Below, piece after piece: positions 54,225 through 64,000 of a stretch of 64,000 nucleotides of DNA. This DNA is from Canna indica (lineage: Eukaryota; Streptophyta; Magnoliopsida; Zingiberales; Cannaceae). The translations under genes were made by a program, and so were the position numbers. A model generated the notes under the pieces. It did not search any database and was not told the DNA's origin. It saw only the letters and a list, made by a program, of their open reading frames with translations. The stretch lies in NCBI GenBank assembly GCA_034359265.1, contig CP136890.1, positions 45,048,501 to 45,112,500 of the forward strand, given 5' to 3'. Position 1 is the stretch's first letter. The number at the start of each line of letters is the position of its first letter.

Positions 54225-54332
54225 TGCCTTCGGGCATGGTAGGCTTCAGCATGTTGTACTCCACATTGCAGGGTTAGATGCCTTGGGGCATGGGTGGGCG
54301 GTTGGCATGTTAGCTAGTCACACCTTCGTGAC
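54225..54332 (+). repeat. Three small hairpins after the array
   Basis: TGCC-TTCG-GGCA at 54225-54236, ATGCC-TTGG-GGCAT at 54278-54291 and GTCAC-ACCTTC-GTGAC at 54317-54332. All three are kept in the 3' LTR (63607-63715). Confidence 0.75.
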
Positions 54333-54868
54333 ATTGTGTATTTAGAGAGAGATTTTATTCTTGTTGTCTCTGTGTTTTTATTTTTGAGGATTGGTAAAAC
54401 CGCTCGCTGAGTTCTTTGAACTCACCCGTTGTCGTGTGATTTCTGATTTGCAGAGCCTGACCGGTGAGGTGGGTTGGTGCACTTGGAGCATTTGGAGGGT
54501 ACTGGAGCCGCATGATCAGCAGTCCTAGTTAGGGTCGTAGTCGAGTTCTTTGGTAGTAGTCATGCACTTGTATTAGTTTGATTTGGAGTTGTAGCCCTGA
54601 GGGCATTTATGTCTTTTATGTCATTTATTTCTCATTTTATTGTTTCTAAACTTGTTAACTGTTGAACTTAAAACATTATTCCACACTTTTTGTTTCATTT
54701 GAGCTACTTGTTTAACCTATGTTTTGGTTTGCTTTTCATTAAAATAAAACTTGTTATTTCTTTTCGCTATATTATTTATTGAGTTGGCATATGCATGGTT
54801 TAGGCTGCGAGGTATAGACACGTATACCCTGGCCGGTCACGTGACCCTGAGTTGGGGTGTGACAATGT

Positions 54869-54880
54869 TGGTATCAGAGC
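54869..54880 (+). promoter_or_regulatory. Primer-binding site of the Tekay-like element
   Basis: TGGTATCAGAGC, exact initiator tRNA-Met site, 4 bp after the LTR end. Confidence 0.93.
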
Positions 54881-55079
54881 ATGTGGTTCGATTTGACTAC
54901 GATCTAGAGTTGTCACCGTATAGGGCATTGCTAGCGTGTCACTATGAGGTAGGGGTATGCTATGAGATCAATGGGCTATGCCTGCACCTCAGCGCGACTT
55001 GTGGTTTATTTGCTTAACGACTTAGGGTGAATTAATTATTTAAAAAAATTAATGTTTTCTTTATGGTGATTCCAGATCG

Positions 55080-56290
55080 AAGGAGGCTTTTGATGCCGCA
55101 AGGAGCGGTAGTGACAACAATTCTACTGAGCGCCGAGGCCGAGGCAGGCGCCGGGGTCGTGGGAGACCATCGCAGGCCCGAGAGGATGTGGGATAGGATC
55201 TCATGGTTGTTCAGTTGCAGGCCCATGTGTCTGAGTCGACAAAGGCACTCTGCAAGGAGCAGGGGTTGAGGCAGCAGCCATAACCAGTGCCAGCAGTACC
55301 CACAGCACCAGAGGTGGTCCAGCCAGTAGCACCGTTGGTCAGAGCCCCTAGAGCACCTTCATATGCAGAATTTATTGCATTCAGGTCATCGGAGTATACA
55401 GGGACAAATCAGCGGGTGGAGGTCACTAGTTTCCTGGGAGATTGCTATGAGCTGTGCCGGGAGCATGGTTGTTCTTCTGAGACGACCGCTCGATTGATCG
55501 GGTTACAACTGAGAGGTCGAGCCAATGATTGGCTTCACACCTAGAGGGACCGTAGAGCAGCAGATGCACCACCCCCTACTTGGGAGGAGTTTAAAGCTGC
55601 TATGGTGGAGAAGTACCTACCAATGAGCGTCCAGGACAGGCGACGAAAGTTTTCGTGCTACTACATTAGATGGGCAGTATGTCGATGATAGATTATGAGA
55701 TGGAGTTCATTCGGCTCTCGAAGTACCTTTCCACCCTGATAGCCACATAGACCACCAGGGTCAAGAGGTTTGTTGAGGGGTTGAGGCCGCAGATCACCAG
55801 ACTGATCCATACACCGAGGATACTTCTTTTGCTCGGGTTGCAGATGAGGCACTCCAAAAGGAGGCGTTGGTACCGACAGACAGGAATGATGGTCCCCATA
55901 AGAAAAAGTTTTGGCCCCAACCTCTAGGGGGTGGGCCAGCTCACTCAGAGGGGACTTTTAGGATAGCGAATCCACTGCAGGACAGAGGTCATAACAGTTC
56001 CAGAGGCCACATGGGTTTAGGACCAGGGGCGTTGTCTAGATGTTCGCAGCGGAGATTTGTGCCGCAGTAGTGTAACCAATGTCACAGGCGGCACCGGGGT
56101 GCTTGCTAGGGACGATTTGAGGGATGTTTTAGCTATGGGCAGACTGGGCATTTCTTAAAGGATAGTCCTGGCAAGGGCAGTCAGTAGCCTAATCTGACAA
56201 GAGGAAATGCACCAATGTTAGTAGGTTTCGTAGCTCAGAGGGGTCAGACTCAGGGAGGAGGCCAGCGAGCTGGTGGTTAAGAGAGACCCA
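55080..56290 (+). pseudogene. Gag of the Tekay-like element, many stops
   Basis: A likely start is near 55093. The best open part (55287-55541) reads PSYAEFIAFRSSEYTGTNQR, FLGDCYELCREHGCSS and LIGLQLRGRANDWLHT. It continues after a stop with TWEEFKAAMVEKYLPMSVQD (near 55580-55640). A zinc-knuckle end GYGQTGHFLKD at 56135-56165 has its last Cys changed to Ser. Stops are at 55542, 55682 and further positions. The order fits chromovirus gag. Confidence 0.75.
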
Positions 56291-56298
56291 CTACATGG

Positions 56299-56714
56299 GT
56301 GTTTGCTATGAATCAAGAGGGCACTGAGGCGTCCAAGGCAGTGGTGTCATGTAATATTGTTGTTGGGTCTGCCACTGCATATGTTTTGTTTGATCCGGGT
56401 GCTACACACTCTTTTGTATTTGATTTTTTTGCTACAAAGTTGTTAGGGGTACCTTCTGTGCTTGAGTTACCTCTTGTGGTGTCTACGCCTATGGGCGTTT
56501 CTGTGATGGCATAGACAATCTTTCAGGGCTACAAGGTTGTCATTTGTGGGCATATGTTGATAGCCTACTTGACCCTTCTGCCGATGCTCAAGCTTAACGT
56601 AATTTTGGGCATGGACTGGTTGGCGGACCATTTCACCACAGTGGATTGCAGGGCTAAGACTGTGACCTTCACTAAGCTCGGATTGCCCTAGTTTACCTTC
56701 CACGGTGAGGGAAG
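56299..56714 (+). pseudogene. Protease of the Tekay-like element
   Basis: YVLFDPGATHSFVF at 56377-56420 is the retropepsin site with the usual DSG changed to DPG. TAG at 56512 interrupts it, then ILGMDWLADHFTTVDCRAKT and FTFHGEG lead toward RT. The frame is cut by the solo LTR at 56715 and goes on at 58418 with RGEPLMAVSSLKARKLL. Confidence 0.8.
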
Positions 56715-58422
56715 TGTCAGTGATATGCCCTAGAGCCCTAATATAATTGGGAACTCTTTATGTACATTTTACTTATTTATGAAAGGCTATCTTTAATATT
56801 TCATGCTTATGTTAATTCATTTGCTTGCATAAAGACTTAAACTATGTAATAAAGTCCTTGGTATATGACACAGTGCAAAGGAAATCATGAAGAGTTCATG
56901 ATGTGAGATTCTTATGGCATGTAAATGTGTTTATACCTAAATTATCCCTAGTCGCAGTATTAACAAGATAGGACATTGTTAATACGGACAGACTAGCACA
57001 TGTTATACTTCTTGACTCGTTCAAGCAATAGTTCTCACAATTTGTGAGCATTGTGATGCTCAGAGTTAACATGTGGATGCTTGTTTGAGAAACAAGTTCA
57101 TTGGAGACCTAATCTTGAGATCTTCACAAGAATGTTCAATCTATGTTTGTGAAAGTATCTCATCATATCAGTGGTGCAAGTATCCTTGTAGTTGAGATCA
57201 CCAAAGTATCTTAAGTGCCTAGTGTTATATTTTGACTTCATTACTTATGGTTCACCTTTGGGTGTTCATAGCTTGAAGATTGGGTATAGCATGAATCACT
57301 TGGAGATAGTTGAGTGATCAACATAGGATTTACCACCCCATATTTATTTGGGGAGTTTATCTCACTCTTCTTGTACAATCTCTTTATTCAAGAGTCTCTG
57401 GCCAGGGCAGTATGTGTTTATGAATGTGATTCATAAAGGGCATTTTTGAAATAAAGATTTAAGATACAAGAATCTATACATTCAGGACTTGATTAACCTA
57501 GATGAGTTAAAGAGTGGTGACAGGAGTTGATTGCACGGTAACTGCATATGGAAGGGTGAAATGGTCAAACCACCGACCTTCTAACATTTGGGTAGTCATG
57601 ATGCTTGGCTAGAAGCCTCTCTTGACTTGTATAAGTGAATTTGTTTATTGAGAATGAATAATAATTTAAAGAGTTTAAATCATGTAATTCCACTTCAGTG
57701 AGAATTATAATTCACTATATACTACCAACAAGTTTTAGAAGCCCATAAGGTCAAACACTTATAGGAAGGATACAAAGGTAAAATAACAATGACATATATG
57801 GCATAAGATGTTATTAGGTTCATGAGAAAGAAGAGAGAAGATGGCTTGCAAGGCACATGAGATGGATTTGATCCATCTAGTTGAGTCCACTTATTGGACT
57901 CAAACCCGTTAGATGGATTTGATCCATCTTGTTTTAAACCCATGGGCAGATGAGATGGATTTGATCCATCTTGAGCCCTCTTATTGGTTTGAAACACTAA
58001 CCCTTGGAGTATATATATTTCCACTCCTAGGGTGCAGCTGGAGATAACAAGAAGAGGAGCAAAAATCAAATTTGGTCTCCCTTCTCTCATTGTACCTCTT
58101 CCTCCACTCCACCTTTCTCCTTGTGCCAAATTCCCTTGCTAGCATATAGGGAATTTTGGCTATTGTTGCTGCGCTTGAAGTGTTCTTGGATCAATCCTAG
58201 TGTGGATACTTTGGAGGTGATCCGATCTGGATCACTGTGGTTTATGACAACCCGGTGATGAGAAGCTCTTTCGTTCCTCTGATTTGGGTAACAGATCTAT
58301 CCTTCTCGTTGTTTTCTTCACTATTCTTTTAATGATGCAATCAGATCTTGTTTTTGATGATCAAAGGCACACAAAATTTTTGTTTTCCACTACCTCGTGT
58401 GTTAATGATTACCAATAGGAAG
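56710..58422 (+). mobile_element. Angela-like solo LTR with duplication GGAAG
   Basis: GGAAG stands at 56710-56714 and 58418-58422. The enclosed 1703 bp (56715-58417) begin TGTCAGTGATATGCCCTAGA, a start typical of Angela/BARE-type copia LTRs, and end ACCAATA. Three palindromes AGATGGATTTGATCCATCT (57860, 57911, 57953) precede TATATATAT (about 58009-58018). No internal part remains. Removing it restores the reading between protease and RT of the host element. Confidence 0.88.
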
Positions 58423-58433
58423 GGGTGAGCCGT

Positions 58434-59986
58434 TGATGGCGGTATCTTCTCTTAAGGCCCGGAAGTTACTTTTTGGCGGATGTCAGTCATTTTTGGCCTT
58501 TGTGTCAATGGCAGAGAAAGGCGGAGGTACGGCCAGAGACATCGGGGGGACGCCCATGGTGTGCGGGTTCTCTGATGTGTTTCCGGAGGAGTTGCCACGG
58601 TTACCTACAGAGATAGAGATCGAAATCTATATCGATTTGCAGCCAGGGGTGAAGCCGATCTCCATTCCATCGTATGAGATGGCACTAGCAGAGTTGAGGG
58701 AGTTGAAGTCCCAGTTGTAGGAGCTGCTCGACTTGGGTTTCATTCACCCCAGTGTTTCACCTTGGGGTGCTCCAGTGCTCTTTGTAAAGAAAAAGAATGC
58801 GTCCATGTGGATGTGCATTGTTTACCGACAACTTAATAAGGTAACAGTGAAGAATTGGTACCCGTTGCCCAGGATTGATGACCTATTTGATCAGCTTCAG
58901 GGAGCTCAATGATTTTCTAAGATTGACTTGCGGTCAGGGTATCATTAGTTGCGGATCCGGGATAGTGACGTCCTTAAGACTGCTTTCAGGCCGAGGTATT
59001 GGCACTTTGAGTTCCTGGTGATGTCTTTCGGGCTGACTAATGCACCTGCAGTATTTATGGACCTGATGAACCGAGTGTTCAGGGAATTATTGGATAAATT
59101 TGTAATTGTGTTTATTGATGATATCTTGATTTATTCCAGGTGCAGGGAGGAGCATGCTGAGCACTTGAGGGTAGTTCTGAAAACTCTCAGGGAGCACAGA
59201 TTGTATGCCAAATTCTCCAAGTGCGAGTTCTGGTTTGAGAGTGTTGGGTTCCTTGGCCATGTGGTGTCCAGGAAAGGGATAAAGATGGACCCCGCAAAGG
59301 TAGAAGTAGTTCAGAACTGGAAGAGGCCGACTAATATCACTGAGATCCATAGTTTCCTGGGGTTGGCAGGTTACTACAAAAAGTTTATGGAGAATTTCTC
59401 CAGGATTGCAGCACCTTTGACCCGCCTGACTCTGAAGAAGGTCAAGTTCGAATGGGACAATAAGTACGAGGAGAGCTTTCTGAAGCTGAAGGACCGTTTG
59501 ATGTCGGCGCCAGTTCTAGCAGTACCCTCGGGCTTGGGAGGGTTTGTTGTTTATTATGATGCTTCCCGGGTCGGCTTGGGTTGTGTGCTGATGCAGAATG
59601 GAAGAGTGATAGCCTATGCCTCCAGGCAGTTGAAGGTTCATGAGAAGAATTACCCAACCCATGATCTTGAGCTGGCTGCGATGGTGTTCGCATTGAAGCT
59701 GTGGTGTCACTACCTTTATGGCGAGGCTTATGAGATATACACTGATCATAAGAGCCTCCAGTATTTGCTCACCCAGAAGGAGTTGAATATGAGGCAGAGA
59801 AGATGGCTTGAGCAGTTGAAGGACTATGACTGCACGATCATGTACCACCCAGGGAAGGCTAATGTGGTAGCTGATGCTCTGAGCACGAAGTCTATGGGCA
59901 GTCTAGCGCAGTTGGCAGTCAGGAGGAGGCCGTTGGCTCAGGATTTGGCCCTATGTTTGGATGGCGGAGCAGTCTTATCAGTATGA
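58434..59986 (+). pseudogene. RT and RNase H of the Tekay-like element
   Basis: From 58434 the frame has DVFPEELPRLPTEIEIEIYI, then [42 protein letters not shown] and [11 protein letters not shown]. RNase H follows with [37 protein letters not shown] and VVADALS. Motif A and C Asp residues and the RNase H D, E, D set are visible. Stops at 58718 (TAG for Gln), about 58911 (TGA) and about 58948 (TAG) break the N-terminal part; the last 345 codons are open. Confidence 0.92.
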
Positions 59987-61412
59987 GATTCTGGTGCGCT
60001 GGTGGCCCACTTGAGAGTGCAGTCCACATTGGTTGACATGCTGCGGGCAACGCAGGAGGAGGATGTTTTTTGCGCACTCACTAAGGATCTGGTCAGGAGA
60101 GGAGATGTAGATAATGAATCAGTGAGGACTCGGAGGGCATTATGTGGTTTAAGAACCGGATTGTGGTACCCGATATGACTGAGGTTCGTAGGCAGGTACT
60201 GGAGATGGCTCATCAATCTACCTCCACTATGTATCCAGGAGCCACGAAGATGTACCGAGATCTCAGGCAAAACTATTGGTGGAAAGGCATGAAAAGAGAA
60301 GTGGCTGAGTTCGTGTCTAAGTGCCTGGTGTGTCAGTAGGTGAAGGCTGAGCATTTGAAGCCGGTAGGGTTGCTCCAGAACTTAGGGGTACCGGAGTGAA
60401 AATGAGAGAAGATAACCATGGATTTTGTAACCGTGTTGCTAAAGTCCGAGAAAGTCAATGATTCTATGTGGGTAGTGGTGGGTCGCCTAACCAAGACATC
60501 GCATTTCATACCAGCCAGGATGACCTTTTCAGCCGAGCAATAGGCAAGGTTGTTCTTGGATCGGATCGTCGCTTATCATGGAGTCTTATTATGATCATCT
60601 CAGATCGGGGCACCCAGTTCACAGCTCAATTTTGGCAGTCCTTCCAGGAGGCATTAGGCACTCAAGTTCGGTTCAGTACCGCATTTCAGCCTCAAATAGA
60701 TGGTCAGTCAGAGCGGACTATTCAGACGCTGGAGGATATACTGAGGGCATGTGTCCTAGACCTGGAGGTTAGTTGGGAGAGGCACTTACCTCTGATTGAG
60801 TTTGTCTATAATAACAGTTACCACAGTAGCATTGGGATGGCCCCATTTGAGGTGTTGTATGGGCGGAGATGCAGGTCGCCTGTAGGATGGTTTGAGGCAG
60901 GGGATTCCCTTATGATGGGACCTGACCTGGTGGAGGAGGCTGCGGAATAAGTGAAGCAAATCAGAGAGAGGCTGTTAGCAGCTCAGAGTCGCCAAAAGAT
61001 GTATGCTAATGGAAAGGCTAGGGAGATAGAGTTTGCTGAGGGGGACATGGTGTTCCTTGGGGTGTCCCCTATGAAAGGGGTGGTGAGGTTTGGTAAGAAA
61101 GGAATGCTAAGCCCTAGGTTCATTGGGCCATTTCCTATTCTCAGGCGCAGGGGAGTTGTGGTCTATGAGTTGGCCTTACCTCCAAGTATGGACCGAGTAT
61201 ATCCGGTGTTACATGTGTCCCATGTGATCGAGCCTACCGCAGTGGAGATAGATTCAGCAGTCTCTTATGAGGAGCGGCCAGTTGAGATGCTAAACCGGCA
61301 GATCCAGAAGTTGACATCCAAGGACATCCCCTTGGTTAAGGTTAGATGGGAGCACCATTCCTACCAGGCAGCCACCTGGTAGGTGTAGCAGGATATGAGG
61401 GAGCGTTATCCT
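59987..61412 (+). pseudogene. Integrase with C-terminal extension of the Tekay-like element
   Basis: The H2C2 part reads AHQSTSTMYPGATKMYRDLR and FVSKCLVCQ (60142-60340). The core has lost its first Asp (WVVVGRLTK for VVDR), keeps the second (IISDRGTQF) and the Glu (IDGQSERTIQ). The C-terminal part 60951-61382 has GPFPILRRRG, VYPVLHVS and a chromodomain-like tail IPLVKVRWEHHSYQAATW, then stops. Frame breaks are near 60340, 60400, 60470 and 60950. The tail wording fits the Tekay/Del lineage. Confidence 0.85.
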
Positions 61413-61475
61413 TAATGGTTTGATGATGTGGTGAGTCCTTATTTTCTTTTCTGAAATTAGAGGACGAATTTTCTT

Positions 61476-61489
61476 TAAGGAGGGAGGAG
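61476..61489 (+). promoter_or_regulatory. Polypurine tract of the Tekay-like element
   Basis: AAGGAGGGAGGAG directly before the LTR start TGTAATATCC, the second-strand primer. Confidence 0.85.
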
Positions 61490-64000
61490 TGTAATATCCT
61501 AGATATTTAAATTTATTATTTTTCCTCTTATGTGTGTTTGCTAGCCTAGCGGACTAGTTCGTGGTCGAGCTGAGTCAACTCGTGGTTCGGAGCGAGCTTG
61601 CGAGCTCGGGTAAGTAGAATATAAATTTATGAATATTAGGCTTGTGTAGTTGAAATTATTTAATTTGATGTTGTGTGTGCATAATTGTTAAGTATGTTCA
61701 TGTGGGTGTATTTAATTAATTGCTTGTGATTTATTAGAATAAGTTTAATTAAATTAATTAAGTCTATCGGGTTAGCCGGTTTGATTGTGGCTTCAGGTGG
61801 ATGCGGGTTGTGGATTAAGGTGTTTAAGGGGTTAGGGTTGAGGAGGGAGTATAAAACCCCCTCCTCTTGGCTTGTGGCTCCTTAATGGAGCCACAAAAGT
61901 TTTTGAGAGGAGAAGCCAAGCTGCCTAAGCTAGCCGCCGCCACCCAGAGCCAAGCAGAGCCGCCCAAGCTGCCCTTCCTCTTCCTCTCTCTCTTCTTTCT
62001 CTCTGGAGCCGAGCTGAGAGGAGCCAACTGAAGCCAACCCTCTCCTTTCTTTCCCCCTTTCTCCTCAAGCCGACGGCTTGAGGTGAGCCGCCGCCCTCTT
62101 CTTCTTCCCCTTCTTCAATTGAGCTGCCATCCTTTGAAGTCGGATTCGAGGGCCGTCATCTGGGATTCTCCTCTTTTCATCCTTCCAAATTAGGTGAGTG
62201 GTTTACCCTCTCTCTTCGTGATTTCAATCGGATTCTTGAAGCCGTTCTTGATGGCTTGGTATTTGTGTTTCATTTCTTGATTGTTCTTCACGTTCTTTCC
62301 ATGTTTCCTTGATATTGTGCTTGAGGAGACCCTAATCTCTCCTCTATGGGGCTCGGCAGCCCTATGGTAACCCTATGGGTGCTCGGCCAAGGGGGAAACC
62401 TGGGTCGCCCTCAAGGTGTTCGATGAAAAGACCGAATGAGTTCTTGATTCCTTTGATATGAAATCTTCATCTATTCTCCTAATTTGAGATTCTTGATTAT
62501 GAGTTTCTTGTTTAGAATTAAATCTATGATCTTTTGGGTTGAAATAATGTGGTAGGATTCAGATCTTGATAATGACTAATTAAGGGTTCTTGAGAAGGGG
62601 TTCTTGATATTAATGCTTGATTCTTGGTTTAAGTGTGTGGGTTCTTGTTAATCTTGATGAAATGCAGGATTTCTGTGAATTAATTCCTGAGATTAGTATT
62701 CTATCCTAATGGTAATTTAGAGATTAGTTTTTTTTTATTTTTGGATTTAATTCTATAAGTATGCTTAATTTGCATGTTGCTGGAATTGTATGATCAGATG
62801 TTGAATCTGTGCTTATTTTAATTCTTTTGCTGTGATGTGTCTATATGTGTTAATATAGTCGTGTAACATATCGTTTCGACCAGAAAATATTGTTTGGAAA
62901 TATAGGACACACTTTGGAGACTAGATTCGAGTTAGACACAACAGTTCTAGGCAGAACAGTAACCTAAAACAAAACCATAATTGAGATGATCTAAATTTTA
63001 ATTATATAATTAAAATTGGATTAAGGGTGATCATAATATGTTATAAACTAACTTATAAATTTTGCATGAAATAAAACCACACGGGTTCATGACATTACGG
63101 GTCTAAGGGATAGGGGTCGAGTTTGGAGTGTTGAGACGCTTCATAATGAGGACACCGTAGGAGAATCTTGACTTAGGTCTTGATGCGCCATATCTTTATG
63201 AATGACAGAGAGGCTCGTACAAGAGCTAGATTGCGGGATAAGCCCGGGAGGTTGGATGGCTAATTCCCAACCCGCAGAACAAGTTCGGAGGGCCTTTCCC
63301 GATTGTTCTGGTTTAGCCTTGTGGGATAAGTTCGGAGGGCCTACCTAATTATCAGTAAGGTGGTGTTAAGGAATAAGTTCGGAGGGCCTTTCCTGATTAT
63401 TCCTGTGATATCCTTTAGGAGTAAGTTCAGAGGGCCTTTCCCGATTACTCCTATGATATCTTAATGGGGCAAGTTCGGATGGGCGAATCCCGATTGTCCC
63501 TACGCGTCTTGTCGAGCAAGTTCGGAGAGCCTTTCCCGATTGCTCCCGAGTTTCTTGTACTAGGATATGTTCGGAGGGCCTTCCCGATTATCCTAGTATG
63601 TGTTGTTGCCTTCGGGCATGGGAGGGTTTGGCCTGATGTACTCCACTTTGGAGGGTTAGATGCCTTGGGGCATGGGTGGCCTGTTGGCCTGTTAGCTAGT
63701 CACACCTTCGTGACATTGCCTATTTAGAGATAGATTTTATTCTTTTTATCTCTGTGTTCTTATTTATGTGGGTTGGTAAAACCGCTTGCTGAGTTATTTG
63801 AACTCACATGTTGTCGTGTGATTTTTGTTTTGCAGAGCCTGACCGTTGCGTTGGGTTGGGGCACTTGGCGCAGTTGGAGGGCAGTGGAGCCGCATGATCT
63901 CATAACAGTCCTAGTTAGGGTCGTAGTTGAGTTCTTTGGTAGTAGTCATGCACTTGTATTAGTTTGATTTGGAGTTGTAGCCTTGAGGGCATTTATGTCA
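61490..64000 (+). mobile_element. 3' LTR of the Tekay-like element (runs out of the window)
   Basis: It matches the 5' LTR from the start, with one promoter block only (TATAAAA at 61850-61856), the leader, and the seven-hairpin array at 63275-63598. 2511 bp are present; by comparison about 260 bp are missing beyond the window. Confidence 0.9.
63275..63598 (+). repeat. Seven-hairpin array, 3' LTR
   Basis: The same seven units as at 53895-54216. The fifth pairs better here (GGGGCAA with TTGTCCC). The second and seventh have lost some pairs (ATCAG for ATCCC; GGATATG for GGATAAG). Confidence 0.88.

Larger units (their letters stand above)
51501..54864 (+). mobile_element. 5' LTR of the Tekay-like chromovirus (3364 bp)
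   Basis: It begins TGTAATATCCTAG and ends GGGGTGTGACA just before the primer site. The same sequence restarts at 61490. It contains two promoter blocks with TATAAAA because of an internal partial duplication (53091-53674), Ser/Pro-rich GC-rich leader sequence, seven hairpins at 53895-54216 and three small hairpins to 54332. Long frames in the leader (51819-52219) are open only by composition. Confidence 0.9.

Overview
The window is nuclear DNA of a flowering plant. The evidence is densely nested Ty3/gypsy chromoviruses, Ty1/copia elements, a LINE, CACTA and hAT DNA transposons, spliceosomal intron signals, and one piece of a plant AP2-family transcription factor gene. Nothing points to bacterial, organellar or viral DNA. 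The sequence does not fix the species. Every transposon protein frame I could read carries stops, frameshifts or lost catalytic residues, so this looks like old heterochromatin-like repeat DNA with several recent rearrangements.

Layout. 1-4901: chromovirus on the minus strand (LTR, chromodomain, integrase, RNase H, RT, protease, gag, LTR), inserted in the integrase end of another gypsy copy (4902-5320). 5326-5944: copia solo LTR. 6164-6662: three exons of an AP2-domain gene, including a 9-nt micro-exon; its intron-side sequence carries a non-autonomous hAT element (7427-8349). 8655-10331: gypsy RNase H scrap and a truncated copia element. 10338-15068: Galadriel-like chromovirus, minus strand, integrase deleted. 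15069-17290: third chromovirus fragment with a 303-bp in-frame tandem duplication.

17296-38150 is a Russian-doll nest. A copia gag fragment is followed by an Angela-like LTR, broken by a 5'-truncated LINE (17772-36644). The LINE is broken by a CACTA transposon (17822-32760) and by a solo LTR (33696-35482). The CACTA contains a gypsy scrap, broken by a gag-only copia-type element (here called LARD, 19122-31096). One LARD LTR is broken by a nearly complete hAT transposon (24200-30126), which itself holds a MITE-like segment full of microsatellites. Matching target-site duplications support most of these steps.

38149-51500 has more LARD copies: an inverted pair of pieces around 38.9 kb, with a copia solo LTR inside, and a second full one at 46380-51500 that hosts a four-LTR TRIM tandem array. 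A CACTA end and a Tat-like gypsy fragment lie between them. 51501-64000 is a Tekay-like chromovirus on the plus strand with LTRs over 2.5 kb; its internal part is split by an Angela-like solo LTR (56715-58417).

The most unusual signal is in the Tekay-like LTRs. Seven hairpins in a row share a constant apical sequence, but each has a different, self-complementary stem. Other structures of note are four consecutive perfect hairpins near one CACTA end, palindrome clusters just upstream of TATA boxes in two unrelated LTR families, and a non-coding module kept in three LARD copies.
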